From Actibacterium sp. (GTDB lineage Bacteria; Pseudomonadota; Alphaproteobacteria; Rhodobacterales; Rhodobacteraceae), in contig JADQCB010000014.1 of the NCBI GenBank assembly GCA_016278325.1, forward strand, positions 1 through 64,000: a stretch of 64,000 bases of DNA, given 5' to 3'. Position 1 is the stretch's first letter. Each line of letters starts with the position of its first letter. Under the pieces are notes generated by a model. The model saw only the letters and a list, made by a program, of their open reading frames with translations. It was not told where the DNA came from and did no database searches. Below are positions 8,623 to 17,676 of the stretch, in pieces. A program made the position numbers and the translations under genes.

Positions 8623-9872
8623 TGCGCCACCCCCGCCGCAACGCTTTCGTCGATGAACCGGCCTTCGCGGAATCGTTCCAGCCCGAAGGCGTCGGTGAGC
8701 GGCGAGTGCCCCTTCGCGATCATCTCGGCGAAGCCCCAGCCCGAGCCGGGGATCGCCTTGAACCCGCCGGTGCCCCAGCCGCAGTTGATGAAACAGCCCG
8801 CAAGCGGGGTCTTCGAGATGATCGGTGAGCGGTCCCCGGTCATGTCGACGATACCGCCCCATTGACGCAGCATCTTCAGCCGGCTGACGATCGGGAATGT
8901 TTCGACCAGGGCGCGGACGGTTTCCTCGACATGGTGGAACGATCCACGCTGGGTGTAGTTGTTGTAGCCGTCGGCACCGCCGCCGATTACCATCTCGCCC
9001 TTGTCCGACTGGCTCATGTAACCATGCACGGTATTGGCCATCACCACAACGTCCATGCAGGGTTTGATCGGCTCGCTGACCAGCGCCTGGAGCGCGACGG
9101 ATTCGATCGGCAGGCGAAAGCCCGCCATTTGCGCCAGCACGCCGGAGTGCCCCGCCACGACGATACCCAGCTTGTCGCAATCGATCGACCCCCTGCTGGT
9201 ATCGACGCCGGCCACCTTGCCGCCGTCATCGCGGCGGATCCCCGTCACCTCGCATTTCTGGATGACGTGGATTCCCATTTCCGAACAGGCCCGGGCATAG
9301 CCCCAGGCGACCGCATCGTGACGTGCGGTTCCGCCGCGCGCCTGCCACAGGCCGCCGAGGACCGGATAGCGCGGCCCGTCGATATTGATGATCGGCACCA
9401 GTTCCTTGACGCGGGCCGGCCCGATGAATTCGGTCGTGATGCCTTGCAGGGCATTGGCATGGGCGGTGCGTTGGTAGCCGCGCCTTTCGTGCTCTGTCTG
9501 GGCCAGCATGATGACCCCGCGCGGACTGAACATGATGTTCATGTTCAACTCCTGGCTGAGCGTCTCGTAGAGGCTGCGGGATTTCTCGTAGATTGCCGCC
9601 GACGGATCCTGGAGGTAATTCGAGCGGATGATCGTGGTGTTGCGCCCGGTATTGCCGCCGCCCAGCCACCCTTTTTCCAGCACGGCCACATTCGTGATAC
9701 CGAAATTCCGGCCCAGGTAATAGGCCGTGGCCAGGCCGTGGCCGCCGGCACCGATGATGATCACGTCGTATTTCTTCCTGGGCTCGGGGCTTGCCCAGGC
9801 GCGATCCCACCCGGTGTGATGCCGGACAGCCTCGCGCGCGACGGCGAAGACGGAATAGCGTTTTTTCCCCAT
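8619..9872 (-). CDS. soxB: Sarcosine oxidase beta subunit
   Basis: The 417-residue catalytic subunit begins MGKKRYSVFAVAREAVRHHT. It has the FAD-binding GAGGHGLATAYYL at 41-53, and ARHDAV (His185), which corresponds to the histidine that covalently binds FMN in characterised heterotetrameric enzymes. The C-terminal GWGTGGFKAIPGSGW is also a family signature. It is the first gene of the operon. Its stop codon is intact at 8619-8621 despite the foreign gene starting on top of it. The 212 bases upstream, shared with divergent ccmI, must contain the operon promoter, but no clear box could be assigned. Confidence 0.96.
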   Translation of the reverse strand: MGKKRYSVFAVAREAVRHHTGWDRAWASPEPRKKYDVIIIGAGGHGLATAYYLGRNFGITNVAVLEKGWLGGGNTGRNTTIIRSNYLQDPSAAIYEKSRSLYETLSQELNMNIMFSPRGVIMLAQTEHERRGYQRTAHANALQGITTEFIGPARVKELVPIINIDGPRYPVLGGLWQARGGTARHDAVAWGYARACSEMGIHVIQKCEVTGIRRDDGGKVAGVDTSRGSIDCDKLGIVVAGHSGVLAQMAGFRLPIESVALQALVSEPIKPCMDVVVMANTVHGYMSQSDKGEMVIGGGADGYNNYTQRGSFHHVEETVRALVETFPIVSRLKMLRQWGGIVDMTGDRSPIISKTPLAGCFINCGWGTGGFKAIPGSGWGFAEMIAKGHSPLTDAFGLERFREGRFIDESVAAGVAH

Positions 9873-9977
9873 GCGGCGAATCCCCTTTGACCCCGGGCGG
9901 CGGTTTCAGCATTCCTAATGGAACGCCGGCGCGCGCGTCCCATGACCAACAGCGGCAGATCATGCAAGGAACACGAC

Positions 9978-10049
9978 ATGGTGCTGCGGCACAGGGCCGT
10001 CCTGCCCTCTGGCGGCGCATTGCCCCTTTTGCATCGGGGCGTAAGGTAA
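9978..10049 (+). CDS. Possible 23-residue leader peptide upstream of ccmI
   Basis: A short frame of 24 codons including stop lies 35 bases before ccmI. Its ATG is preceded by AAGGA at good spacing. The peptide (MVLRHRAVLPSGG onward) is basic and resembles nothing I recognise. It could be a translated leader affecting ccmI, or chance in a GC-rich intergenic stretch. Confidence 0.2.
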   Translation: MVLRHRAVLPSGGALPLLHRGVR

Positions 10050-10084
10050 TACATCGGGCGGAACGCTTTACACTCGGAGGACGC

Positions 10085-11317
10085 ATGACGTTCTGGCTGA
10101 CCGCCCTTTTCGCAGCTGCAATCGTGGCCTTCGTGATCGTCCTGACATTGCTTCGCGGTCGTCTTGGCGGCGCCCCGGCCGCCGCCTATGACCTGCAGGT
10201 CTATCGCGACCAGCTGAAAGAGGTGGAGAGGGATCTTGCCCGTGGCACGCTGACGCCCGAGGATGCCGAACGCACCCGTATCGAGGTTTCGCGCCGCCTG
10301 CTGGAGGCGGACCGCGCCTTGCGCCAGGCCGGCGGCACGGCACGGGCGCCACGCGGTTTGACCTGGGCGGCGGGGCTGGTTTCCGGCCTCGTGGTCCTGG
10401 GCGGCGCCTGGGGGCTTTATTCGCAGCTCGGCGCACCCGGCTACCCCGATCAGCCGCTCGCCAAGCGCAAGGCCGCGGCCCAACAGGCCCGGCAAACCCG
10501 GCCCAGCCAGGCGGAGGCCGAGGCACAGTTGCCGTCGAACGTGCAGATGCCACAGGTGGACCAGCGCCATCGCGACCTGGTGAAACAGTTGCGCGAAGTA
10601 CTGCAGACCCGTCCGGACGATCCGCGCGGCCTGGCGCTTCTGGCCCGCAATGAAGCGGTCCTGGGCAATTACCGCGCCGCCCATGCGGCACAATCGAAAC
10701 TGATCGCGCTCAAGGGCGCGGACGCCACCGCCGCCGACTTTGCGGATCTGGGCGAGATGCTGGTCCTGGCCGCAGGCGGATATGTTTCGCCCGAGGCCGA
10801 AGCCGCCTTCGACAGGGCGCTGCGCAAGGATCCGCAGAACCCGATCGCGCGCTACTACAAGGGCTTGCTGAATGCACAGGTCGGGCGGCCGGACATCGCG
10901 TTCCGCCTGTGGCGCGACCTGCTGGAAGACAGCCCGCCCGACGCGCCCTGGACGGGCGCCATCCGCGCGGGCCTGCCGGAACTGGCGATGCGCGCCGGCG
11001 TCGACTATCGCTTGCCCGCAGCCCCGGATGCCCCGATGCCCGGCCCGTCGGAGGCCGACATGCAGGCCGCTGCCGACATGACACCCGAACAACGTCAGCA
11101 GATGATCCGCGGCATGGTCGAGCGGCTGAATGACCGGCTGGCGCGCGAAGGCGGCACGGCCGCCGAATGGGCCCGGCTGATCGGGGCCCTCGGAACGCTT
11201 GGCGAAAGCGACCGCGCCCGCGCGATCTGGACCGAGGCGCAGCAGGTCTTCGCCGACCGGCCCGAGGCCCTCGGCCAGCTGCGCCAGGCGGCCCGACAGG
11301 CCGGGGTGGCCGAGTGA
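10085..11317 (+). CDS. ccmI: c-type cytochrome biogenesis protein CcmI
   Basis: The 410-residue inner-membrane protein has a first helix at residues 3-23 (WLTALFAAAIVAFVIVLTLL) and a second around 98-118, separated by a cytoplasmic loop with the family sequence VYRDQLKEVERDLARGTLTP. The periplasmic C-terminal part contains TPR-like repeats (PDDPRGLALLARNEAVLGNY and following). CcmI delivers apocytochrome c to the CcmFH haem ligation complex. GGAGG lies before the ATG. The stop overlaps the GTG of ruvX by 4 bases, so ccmI-ruvX-DUF1289 form one operon. Confidence 0.92.
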   Translation: MTFWLTALFAAAIVAFVIVLTLLRGRLGGAPAAAYDLQVYRDQLKEVERDLARGTLTPEDAERTRIEVSRRLLEADRALRQAGGTARAPRGLTWAAGLVSGLVVLGGAWGLYSQLGAPGYPDQPLAKRKAAAQQARQTRPSQAEAEAQLPSNVQMPQVDQRHRDLVKQLREVLQTRPDDPRGLALLARNEAVLGNYRAAHAAQSKLIALKGADATAADFADLGEMLVLAAGGYVSPEAEAAFDRALRKDPQNPIARYYKGLLNAQVGRPDIAFRLWRDLLEDSPPDAPWTGAIRAGLPELAMRAGVDYRLPAAPDAPMPGPSEADMQAAADMTPEQRQQMIRGMVERLNDRLAREGGTAAEWARLIGALGTLGESDRARAIWTEAQQVFADRPEALGQLRQAARQAGVAE

Positions 11318-11793
11318 GCGTGCATGACGAAATCGCCGATTTCGCCGCCGCCCTGCCACCGCAACGCGCGCTTCTGGGCCTCGATCTGGGCGACCGGACC
11401 ATCGGCGTGGCGCTGTCCGACAGGCTGTTATCCGTCGCCACCCCGCAAGAGACGATCCGCAGACGGAAATTCACCCTCGACGCGCAGCGCCTGCTGGAGA
11501 TTGCAACCGCGCGCGCGGTCGGCGGCGTGATCCTCGGCCTGCCGCGCAACATGGACGGATCCGAGGGGCCGCGCTGCCAGTCGACCCGCGCCTTCGCCCG
11601 CAATCTTGCCCGGCTCACCGATCTTCCCATCGGCTTCTGGGATGAGCGTCTGTCAACCGTGGCGGCGGAACGCGCCCTGCTGGAGGCGGATACGTCGCGA
11701 AAGCGTCGCTCCGAGGTGATCGACCACGTCGCGGCCTCCTATATCCTGCAAGGGGTGCTCGACAGGTTGCGCCATATGAGGTCGGCCACATGA
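11314..11793 (+). CDS. ruvX: Holliday junction resolvase-like protein RuvX/YqgF
   Basis: The 159-residue RNase H-fold nuclease has the family motif GLDLGDRTIGVALSD near the N-terminus and FWDERLSTVAAERAL in the middle, followed by IDHVAASYILQGVLD with the acidic residue of the active site. YqgF proteins process nucleic acid, with a role in pre-16S rRNA 5' maturation shown in E. coli. The GTG start at 11314 overlaps the ccmI stop (GTGA), and the stop overlaps the next ATG (ATGA), so all three genes are translationally coupled. Confidence 0.92.
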   Translation: MSVHDEIADFAAALPPQRALLGLDLGDRTIGVALSDRLLSVATPQETIRRRKFTLDAQRLLEIATARAVGGVILGLPRNMDGSEGPRCQSTRAFARNLARLTDLPIGFWDERLSTVAAERALLEADTSRKRRSEVIDHVAASYILQGVLDRLRHMRSAT

Positions 11794-12041
11794 AGGATCA
11801 TACCATCTGGACACGCGACGAAATCGCATCGCCCTGCATCCGCGTCTGCATGGTGCATCCCGAGGCACGGATCTGCACCGGCTGCTTGCGCAGCATCGAC
11901 GAGATCACGCAATGGGCCCGAATGACCCCCGAGCAGCGCGGCGCGGTCATGCAGGAGCTGCCCGAACGCCGGCAACGGCTGACGCAGCGCCGGGGCGGAA
12001 GCGCGGCGCGCCTGCTCAGACGCCGCAAGGGCGAGGACTGA
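11790..12041 (+). CDS. DUF1289 cysteine-cluster protein
   Basis: The 83-residue protein has the DUF1289 pattern SPCIRVCMVHPEARICTGC, with four cysteines that could bind an Fe-S cluster or zinc, followed by R-x-x-x-EI-x-x-W-x-x-MT (RSIDEITQWARMT). The tail is strongly basic (LLRRRKGED). Its function is unknown. It is coupled to ruvX by a 4-base ATGA overlap and closes the operon. Confidence 0.88.
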   Translation: MKDHTIWTRDEIASPCIRVCMVHPEARICTGCLRSIDEITQWARMTPEQRGAVMQELPERRQRLTQRRGGSAARLLRRRKGED

Positions 12042-12686
12042 AACCCGGCGGCCCCGCGCCCCCGTCTTCACCTTGGCCCAAATACTCCCGCCGGAGGCAT
12101 GAATTACTCTTCGTGCAGGTCCAGGAAATCGCTGGCATGCCAGGGAAATCCGGTCGCAAAGCGGCCTGGGCAAAACCCGGCGAAGACGGGCTTTTGCGAC
12201 CCATCCCTGATGGCCCGGGTCGATGGAAAATGCGCCTGCCGACGGCACGGCCCGGGTCAGGCGGAAAATCCGCGATGCGCGATCCGGTCACCGCAGGTTT
12301 TCAAGGCGACAGGTCGCGCAATCAGCGATAGGATCGCGATCGCCCCTTGTATGATGCGGATTCGTATACAGATCGGATTCAGCCCCCGGATCACGACAGG
12401 AACTAGCTTCGCGGGCGCCGGATCAGGCAGGCTGGCGATGACATGATCTTTCGGGTTCGACGCCCAAGCCGGTGTGATCGATCCGCCCGGGACCGTCCGG
12501 ATCGCGCCCGAAAGCACCGCGCAGATCGCCGGGTGATGCTCTCGACCGGGGCCAGGGCCGCCGAATGGGCGGAATGATGTGATCGGCTGCGTCGATTGGG
12601 AAATGTCCGCGCGGCGATCAGAATTGTCGATGGTTACAAGCATTGATCACCGTGTCGGCAGACACGCATAACAAGGAGGACTCGAA
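12042..12686. other. 645-base intergenic region
   Basis: No convincing gene was found here. It contains an AAATACTC-type sequence at 12080-12087, a short open frame on the minus strand ending at 12104 that looks like the C-terminal end of a lost gene (see findings), and the ribosome site of the small gene that follows. Several open frames of 90-170 codons cross the region, but none has a recognisable product or a good start. Confidence 0.5.
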
Positions 12687-12821
12687 ATGTCCAAGGGCGA
12701 CAAGCAACGCGGCAACCGTGAAGTGAAGAAACCCAAGAAGGTGAAGGAAAAGGTCGTTGCGACAGCCGACTTCACGAAGGGCAAGACCCTGACCAATCTT
12801 GGCGAGCACAAGAAGAAATAG
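12687..12821 (+). CDS. Small basic 44-residue protein
   Basis: An AAGGAGGA ribosome site, one of the strongest in the window, precedes an ATG and 44 codons giving MSKGDKQRGNREVKKPKKVK followed by EKVVATADFTKGKTLTNLGE and a lysine-rich end. About 30% of residues are Lys or Arg. The GNREVKKPK core is like small uncharacterised proteins found across Alphaproteobacteria. It stands alone between two long non-coding stretches. The composition could suit nucleic acid binding, but no function is known. Confidence 0.7.
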   Translation: MSKGDKQRGNREVKKPKKVKEKVVATADFTKGKTLTNLGEHKKK

Positions 12822-13162
12822 CGGGCCGGTCCATCGCCGGAGACGGAACCGACGTTCCGTCCCCGACGCGCAGGCCCCCGCTGCTCTGCGCATTTCATGA
12901 CAGGATGGATCCTGCGCGGGCGTCGCGATAGAAGGGATGCGGGTCTCTGGGTGCGCGAAGATGGTGGCGCTGCTGCCCCCGTGAGATGTGCAACCCGGTC
13001 TCGCGCCCGCGAAGCGTTCCCGCACGAGGACGGCCCCCGCGCGAGGGCGGCTCGGCCGCATCCGGCAATCGGCCCCGCGTTCTGCGCGCGGACTTGCCTT
13101 GTCGTTGACTTGCCGCGGCGCCTGCGGCACCTATCGGGGTTCAAACCTCCGAGGATGACCGC
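12822..13162. other. 341-base intergenic region before argD
   Basis: I see no gene here. The downstream end holds a possible argD promoter and the argD ribosome site; the rest is GC-rich sequence without a recognisable element. Confidence 0.5.
13105..13134 (+). promoter_or_regulatory. Possible argD promoter
   Basis: TTGACT at 13105-13110 is followed, 18 bases on, by ACCTAT at 13129-13134. This is a plausible housekeeping promoter about 30 bases before the argD ATG. The -35 box is good, the -10 weak. Confidence 0.4.
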
Positions 13163-14341
13163 ATGATCCCTTCCGTTTTGCCGACCTACAACCGGGCCCC
13201 GCTGCATTTCACGCGGGGCGATGGCTCATGGCTGATCGCACAGGACGGCACCCGATACCTCGATCTCACCTCGGGCATCGCGGTGAACGCCCTGGGCCAT
13301 GCGCATCCCGACCTTGTGCGGGTTCTGAGCGAACAGGCCGGCCGGGTCTGGCACCTGTCCAACCTCTACGAGATACCGCAGCAGCGGGCGCTGGCCGACG
13401 CGCTGGTGGAAAAGACCTTCGCCGATACCGTCTTCTTCACCAATTCCGGAACCGAGGCCTGCGAACTGGCGGTCAAGATGGCCCGGAAATACTGGTACGA
13501 GAAGGGACAGCCCGACCGGGTCGGGATCGTCACTTTCTCCGGCTCGTTCCATGGCCGCTCCACCGCGGCGATCGCCGCCGCCGGCAGCGAGAAGATGACC
13601 CGCGGATTCGGCCCGCTTCTGCCCGGTTTCGTGCATCTCGACTTCGGCGATCACGACGCGCTGCGCGCGGCGATGGCGGACCCGCAGGTCGGCGCGGTCC
13701 TGCTGGAGCCGGTGCAGGGCGAGGGCGGCATCCGCGTCGTCCCCGACCAGTGCCTCAGGGGATTGCGTGAACTCTGCGACGAAACCGGCACGCTGCTGAT
13801 CCTGGACGAGGTGCAATGCGGCATGGGCCGGACCGGGCGGCTTTTCGCGCATGAATGGGCCGGCATCACGCCCGATATCATGATGGTGGCCAAGGGCATC
13901 GGCGGGGGGTTCCCGCTGGGGGCCGTCCTGGCCAGCGAAACGGCTGCCGCGGGCATGGTCGCAGGCACCCATGGCTCGACCTATGGCGGCAACCCGCTGG
14001 GCTGTGCCGTGGGGCTCGAGGTGATGCGCCATGTGGCCGACCCGGGGTTCCTGGAGGCGGTGAACCGCAAGGCGGGACTGCTTCGGCAACGTCTGGAGGG
14101 CCTAGTGGCCGCGCATCCGGAGCTCTTCGAGGGCGTGCGCGGCGTGGGGCTGATGCTGGGGTTGAAATGCAAGCTCGCCAATACCGATCTGGTTGCCGCC
14201 GGCCATGCCCAGAATGTGCTGACCGTTGGCGCCGCCGACAATGTCGTGCGCCTTCTGCCCGCGTTGAACATCCCGGACGAGGACATCGTCGAGGCGATCG
14301 AGCGTCTGGATCGCGCCGCGACGTCCCTGAAGGCCGGATGA
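13163..14341 (+). CDS. argD: Acetylornithine/succinyldiaminopimelate aminotransferase
   Basis: The 392-residue class III PLP aminotransferase has NSGTEACELAVKMAR in the cofactor-binding part, LLILDEVQCGMGRTG with the aspartate that contacts the pyridine nitrogen, and MVAKGIGGGFPLG with the PLP lysine. It transfers the amino group from glutamate in ornithine synthesis and probably in lysine synthesis. GAGGATG precedes the ATG. argF follows 81 bases downstream on the same strand, a common pairing in Rhodobacterales, which supports the arginine role. Confidence 0.95.
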   Translation: MIPSVLPTYNRAPLHFTRGDGSWLIAQDGTRYLDLTSGIAVNALGHAHPDLVRVLSEQAGRVWHLSNLYEIPQQRALADALVEKTFADTVFFTNSGTEACELAVKMARKYWYEKGQPDRVGIVTFSGSFHGRSTAAIAAAGSEKMTRGFGPLLPGFVHLDFGDHDALRAAMADPQVGAVLLEPVQGEGGIRVVPDQCLRGLRELCDETGTLLILDEVQCGMGRTGRLFAHEWAGITPDIMMVAKGIGGGFPLGAVLASETAAAGMVAGTHGSTYGGNPLGCAVGLEVMRHVADPGFLEAVNRKAGLLRQRLEGLVAAHPELFEGVRGVGLMLGLKCKLANTDLVAAGHAQNVLTVGAADNVVRLLPALNIPDEDIVEAIERLDRAATSLKAG

Positions 14342-14422
14342 CGCCGGTTCGGCCACATCCCCCGCGAACACGCAGACGCTTGACGGGACCGTCGCTCCCG
14401 CAGCCGAGAGAAAGTGCAGGAC

Positions 14423-15349
14423 ATGACCCATTTCCTCGACATCAACATCACCGACCCCGCCGCGCTGCGGGCGATGATCGACCAGGCCCGCGCGATGAAA
14501 CAGGCGCGCCGCGACCAGCCCAAGGGTGCCCCCGATGCCGACCAGGCGCTTGCCGGGCGGATGGTCGCGCTAATCTTCGAAAAGCCCTCGACGCGGACCC
14601 GCGTGTCCTTCGACGTGGGTGTGCGCCAGCTGGGCGGGCAGACGATGGTCCTGTCGGGCAGCGACATGCAGCTGGGCCACGGCGAGACGATCGCCGACAC
14701 CGCGCGGGTGCTGTCGCGCTATGTCGATCTGATCATGATCCGCACCTTCGAAGAGGCGACATTGCTGGAAATGGCCGAATACGCCTCGGTGCCGGTGATC
14801 AACGGGCTGACGAACCGCAGCCATCCCTGCCAGATCATGGCCGATATACTGACCTATGAAGAACATCGCGGCCCGATTGGCGGGCGCAAGGTGGTCTGGA
14901 CCGGCGACGGCAACAATGTCTGCGCGTCCTTCATCCACGCCGCCGGGCAGTTCGGCTTCGATTTCACCTTCACCGGCCCGCCGACGCTGGACCCCGAGCC
15001 CGGCTTTCTGGAAGAGGCCCGGCAGAAAGGCGTCAGGGCGGAGATCGAGCGCGATCCCGCAAAGGCCGTCGAAGGGGCCGATCTGGTGGTCACGGATACC
15101 TGGGTGTCGATGCACGATCCGCAATCGGCGCGCGAGCGGCGGCATAATCAGCTGCGACCCTACCAGGTGAACGAGGCGTTGATGCAGCGGGCCAAGCCCG
15201 ATGCCCTGTTCATGCATTGCCTGCCCGCGCATCGCGACGACGAGGCGACAAGCGGCGTGATGGACGGGCCGCATTCGGTGGTGTTCGACGAGGCCGAGAA
15301 CCGGCTGCACGCGCAAAAGGCGATCATGCGCTGGTGCCTCGGCCTGTGA
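14423..15349 (+). CDS. argF: Ornithine carbamoyltransferase
   Basis: The 308-residue enzyme makes citrulline from ornithine and carbamoyl phosphate. The carbamoyl phosphate motif STRTR is at 56-60, HPCQ follows in the middle, and the ornithine-site HCLPAHR lies near residue 265. The ATG at 14423 is chosen because MTHFLDI is the usual N-terminus; a GTG nine bases upstream is possible. It is probably co-transcribed with argD. Confidence 0.95.
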   Translation: MTHFLDINITDPAALRAMIDQARAMKQARRDQPKGAPDADQALAGRMVALIFEKPSTRTRVSFDVGVRQLGGQTMVLSGSDMQLGHGETIADTARVLSRYVDLIMIRTFEEATLLEMAEYASVPVINGLTNRSHPCQIMADILTYEEHRGPIGGRKVVWTGDGNNVCASFIHAAGQFGFDFTFTGPPTLDPEPGFLEEARQKGVRAEIERDPAKAVEGADLVVTDTWVSMHDPQSARERRHNQLRPYQVNEALMQRAKPDALFMHCLPAHRDDEATSGVMDGPHSVVFDEAENRLHAQKAIMRWCLGL

Positions 15350-15454
15350 CCGGGCGCGCGCGGCCACACGGCGGCCCGGCACGCCCGGCACCGGCGCCTT
15401 GCCCGGACGGCGCGGCGTGGTAGGAACGTGGCAACGGGAACAGGAGGCGTTGCG

Positions 15455-16858
15455 ATGAGCGATGAAAAGGCGCGGATCGGGCTCGTCGGCCTGGCGGTGA
15501 TGGGGGCCAACCTGGCGCTCAACATCGCGGAAAAGGGGTTCGGCATCGCGGTCTACAACCGCACCGCCGCGCGGGTTGACACGTTCATGCAGCAGGCCGG
15601 CCCGCTGGCCGAGGCGATCACCCCCTGCACCCGCCCCGAAGACCTGGTCGCGGCGATCCAGCCGCCCCGCGCGATCATCCTGATGGTCAAGGCCGGTGCG
15701 CCGGTAGATGAAACGATCGCGGCGCTGCTGCCGCATCTGTCGCCCGGCGACATGCTGATCGACGCCGGCAACGCCGATTTCAACGATACCCGCCGGCGCG
15801 CGGCCGCGCTGCGCGAAAAGGGCTTCGCCTATCTCGGCATGGGCGTTTCGGGCGGCGAAGACGGCGCGCGCCACGGCCCCTCGATCATGGTCGGCGGTCC
15901 CGCCGGCAATTACGAGATGATCCGCGACGTGGTCGAGGCGATTGCCGCGCGCTACCGGGGCGATCCCTGCGCGGCGCATCTGGGCCCGGACGGCGCGGGA
16001 CATTTCGTCAAGACGGTCCATAACGGGATCGAATATGCCGACATGCAGCTGATTGCCGAGGCTTACGGCCTGTTGCGTGCAAACCAGACCGCGGCGCGGC
16101 TGTCCGAGGTGTTCGCGAACTGGAATGCCGGGCCGCTCAATTCCTACCTGATCGAGATCACCGCCAAGGTCCTGTCGGTCACCGATCCCCAGTCCGGCCA
16201 GCCGATGCTGGATGTCATCGTGGATGCCGCCGGCCAGAAGGGCACCGGCCGCTGGACCGTGATCGAGGCCCTGAAACTGGGCCAGTCGCCCTCGACCATC
16301 GAGGCCGCGGTTGCCGCGCGCAGCTGGTCGGCCGACCGCGGGGCGCGTGATACCGGTCAGGGGCTTTTCGGCGCGCCGCCCGCCGGTGCCGGCCCGCTGG
16401 AGGCCGATCTCGAATCGGCGCTTCTTGCGGCACGCATAATCGCCTACGGGCAAGGCTTCGCGTTGCTGTCCGCTGCATCCGAGCAATTCGACTGGTCCCT
16501 CGATCTGGCCCGCGTGGCCGAGATCTGGCGGGCCGGCTGCATCATCCGCTCGGGGCTGCTCGACGATATCGCCACCGCGTTCCGCGGCACGATACCGCAT
16601 GACGAACTGGCCTTCGCCCCGGCCTTTGCCGAATGGCTGCAACGCACCGTTCCGGCGCTGCGCCGGGTCGTCGCCCATGCGGTGCAGGAAGGTCAGCCCG
16701 TCCCGGCAATGTCCGCCGCGCTGTCCTGGTTCGACACGATGCGCCGGGCGCGCGGCACCGCCAACCTGATCCAGGCGCAGCGCGATTTCTTCGGCGCGCA
16801 TGGTTTTGCCCGTCTCGACGCGCCCGGCACGGCGCATCACGGGGACTGGCCGGCATAG
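15455..16858 (+). CDS. gnd: 6-phosphogluconate dehydrogenase (decarboxylating)
   Basis: The 467-residue enzyme converts 6-phosphogluconate to ribulose 5-phosphate with reduction of NADP. The N-terminal cofactor motif GLAVMGANLALNIAEKG, the substrate-site segment GVSGGEDGARHGPSIM and the catalytic KTVHNGIEY are all present. CAGGAGG sits upstream of the ATG at 15455. It belongs to the oxidative pentose phosphate pathway; transketolase is encoded about 10 kb away. Confidence 0.95.
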   Translation: MSDEKARIGLVGLAVMGANLALNIAEKGFGIAVYNRTAARVDTFMQQAGPLAEAITPCTRPEDLVAAIQPPRAIILMVKAGAPVDETIAALLPHLSPGDMLIDAGNADFNDTRRRAAALREKGFAYLGMGVSGGEDGARHGPSIMVGGPAGNYEMIRDVVEAIAARYRGDPCAAHLGPDGAGHFVKTVHNGIEYADMQLIAEAYGLLRANQTAARLSEVFANWNAGPLNSYLIEITAKVLSVTDPQSGQPMLDVIVDAAGQKGTGRWTVIEALKLGQSPSTIEAAVAARSWSADRGARDTGQGLFGAPPAGAGPLEADLESALLAARIIAYGQGFALLSAASEQFDWSLDLARVAEIWRAGCIIRSGLLDDIATAFRGTIPHDELAFAPAFAEWLQRTVPALRRVVAHAVQEGQPVPAMSAALSWFDTMRRARGTANLIQAQRDFFGAHGFARLDAPGTAHHGDWPA

Positions 16859-16912
16859 CGCGGCACCGCGAAGGTCTGGCAGCCGGGCCCGGATCGCGAT
16901 AGACAGCCGCGC

Positions 16913-17563
16913 ATGAGCGACGACGCCTATTCCCCGCCCGACGGGCCACTGGATGTCCTGCATCAGGATCACGCGCTGCTGCTGGTCGACAAGCCGGCCG
17001 GGCTGCTGTCGGTGCCGGGCCGCGGCGCGCATCTTGCCGATTGCCTGCTGACCCGCGTGCAGCGCGCCTTTCCCGAGGCGCTGCTGGTCCACCGGCTCGA
17101 TCGCGACACGTCGGGAGTGATGGTCTTCGCGCTGTCGCCGCACGCGCAGCGTCATCTCGGCCTGCAATTCGAACGGCGCCATGTGAAAAAGACCTATGTG
17201 GCCCGGGTCTGGGGCCGGGTCGAGGGCAAGACCGGCCGCATCGACCTGCCCCTGATCGTGGACTGGCCGAACCGCCCGAAGCAGAAGGTGGATCACGCCC
17301 GGGGCAAGCCCGCCCTGACCGAATGGCGCAAGGTGCGCGAAGAAGGCGCGACGACGCGGCTGCGGCTTTACCCGCGCACCGGGCGCAGCCACCAGCTGCG
17401 CGTGCACATGCTCTCGATCGGGCATCCGATCCTGGGGGATCCGTTCTATGCGACCGGGCCGGCCGGCGCGGCGACCCGCCTGATGCTGCATTCCGAATAC
17501 CTGCGCCTGCGCCACCCCGATGGCGGGCATGGCATGAGCTTCAGCGCCAAATGCCCGTTCTGA
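16913..17563 (+). CDS. RluA-family pseudouridine synthase
   Basis: The 216-residue protein has the catalytic HRLDRDTSG motif (Asp64) and RTGRSHQLRVHM near the C-terminus, both diagnostic of the RluA family. The lack of an S4 domain and the short length resemble RluA, which acts on 23S rRNA and some tRNAs; the exact target cannot be read from sequence. It starts 54 bases after gnd. Downstream, 113 bases separate it from the convergent indolepyruvate oxidoreductase gene, without a clear terminator. Confidence 0.9.
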   Translation: MSDDAYSPPDGPLDVLHQDHALLLVDKPAGLLSVPGRGAHLADCLLTRVQRAFPEALLVHRLDRDTSGVMVFALSPHAQRHLGLQFERRHVKKTYVARVWGRVEGKTGRIDLPLIVDWPNRPKQKVDHARGKPALTEWRKVREEGATTRLRLYPRTGRSHQLRVHMLSIGHPILGDPFYATGPAGAATRLMLHSEYLRLRHPDGGHGMSFSAKCPF

Positions 17564-17676
17564 CCCGGTCGCCCTGACGCTGTTTCCCGCCTGATGCCGG
17601 GGCGAAGCTGTCCGATCCGTGGCACAAGCACGGAATGTCGGCTGCACCCTTCCAGGATCGAATCGCGACCTGCGCG

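Noticed and set aside
7849..8630. Direct repeats or transposon ends around the foreign gene in the sox operon
   Set aside because: No terminal inverted repeats or target duplication could be seen at either edge, so the mode of insertion is left open.
13128..13152. TTCAAAC flanked by GC stems, resembling a tRNA T-arm
   Set aside because: No acceptor, D-arm or anticodon arm can be built at the right distances; this is the argD leader.
12647..13207. Minus-strand frame of 186 codons over the small basic gene
   Set aside because: No family similarity. It runs across a strong ribosome site and a plausible small gene on the plus strand.
14570..17647. A 1025-codon frame antisense to argF and gnd
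   Set aside because: It crosses two certain genes and the gap between them, and its composition is that of a shadow frame.
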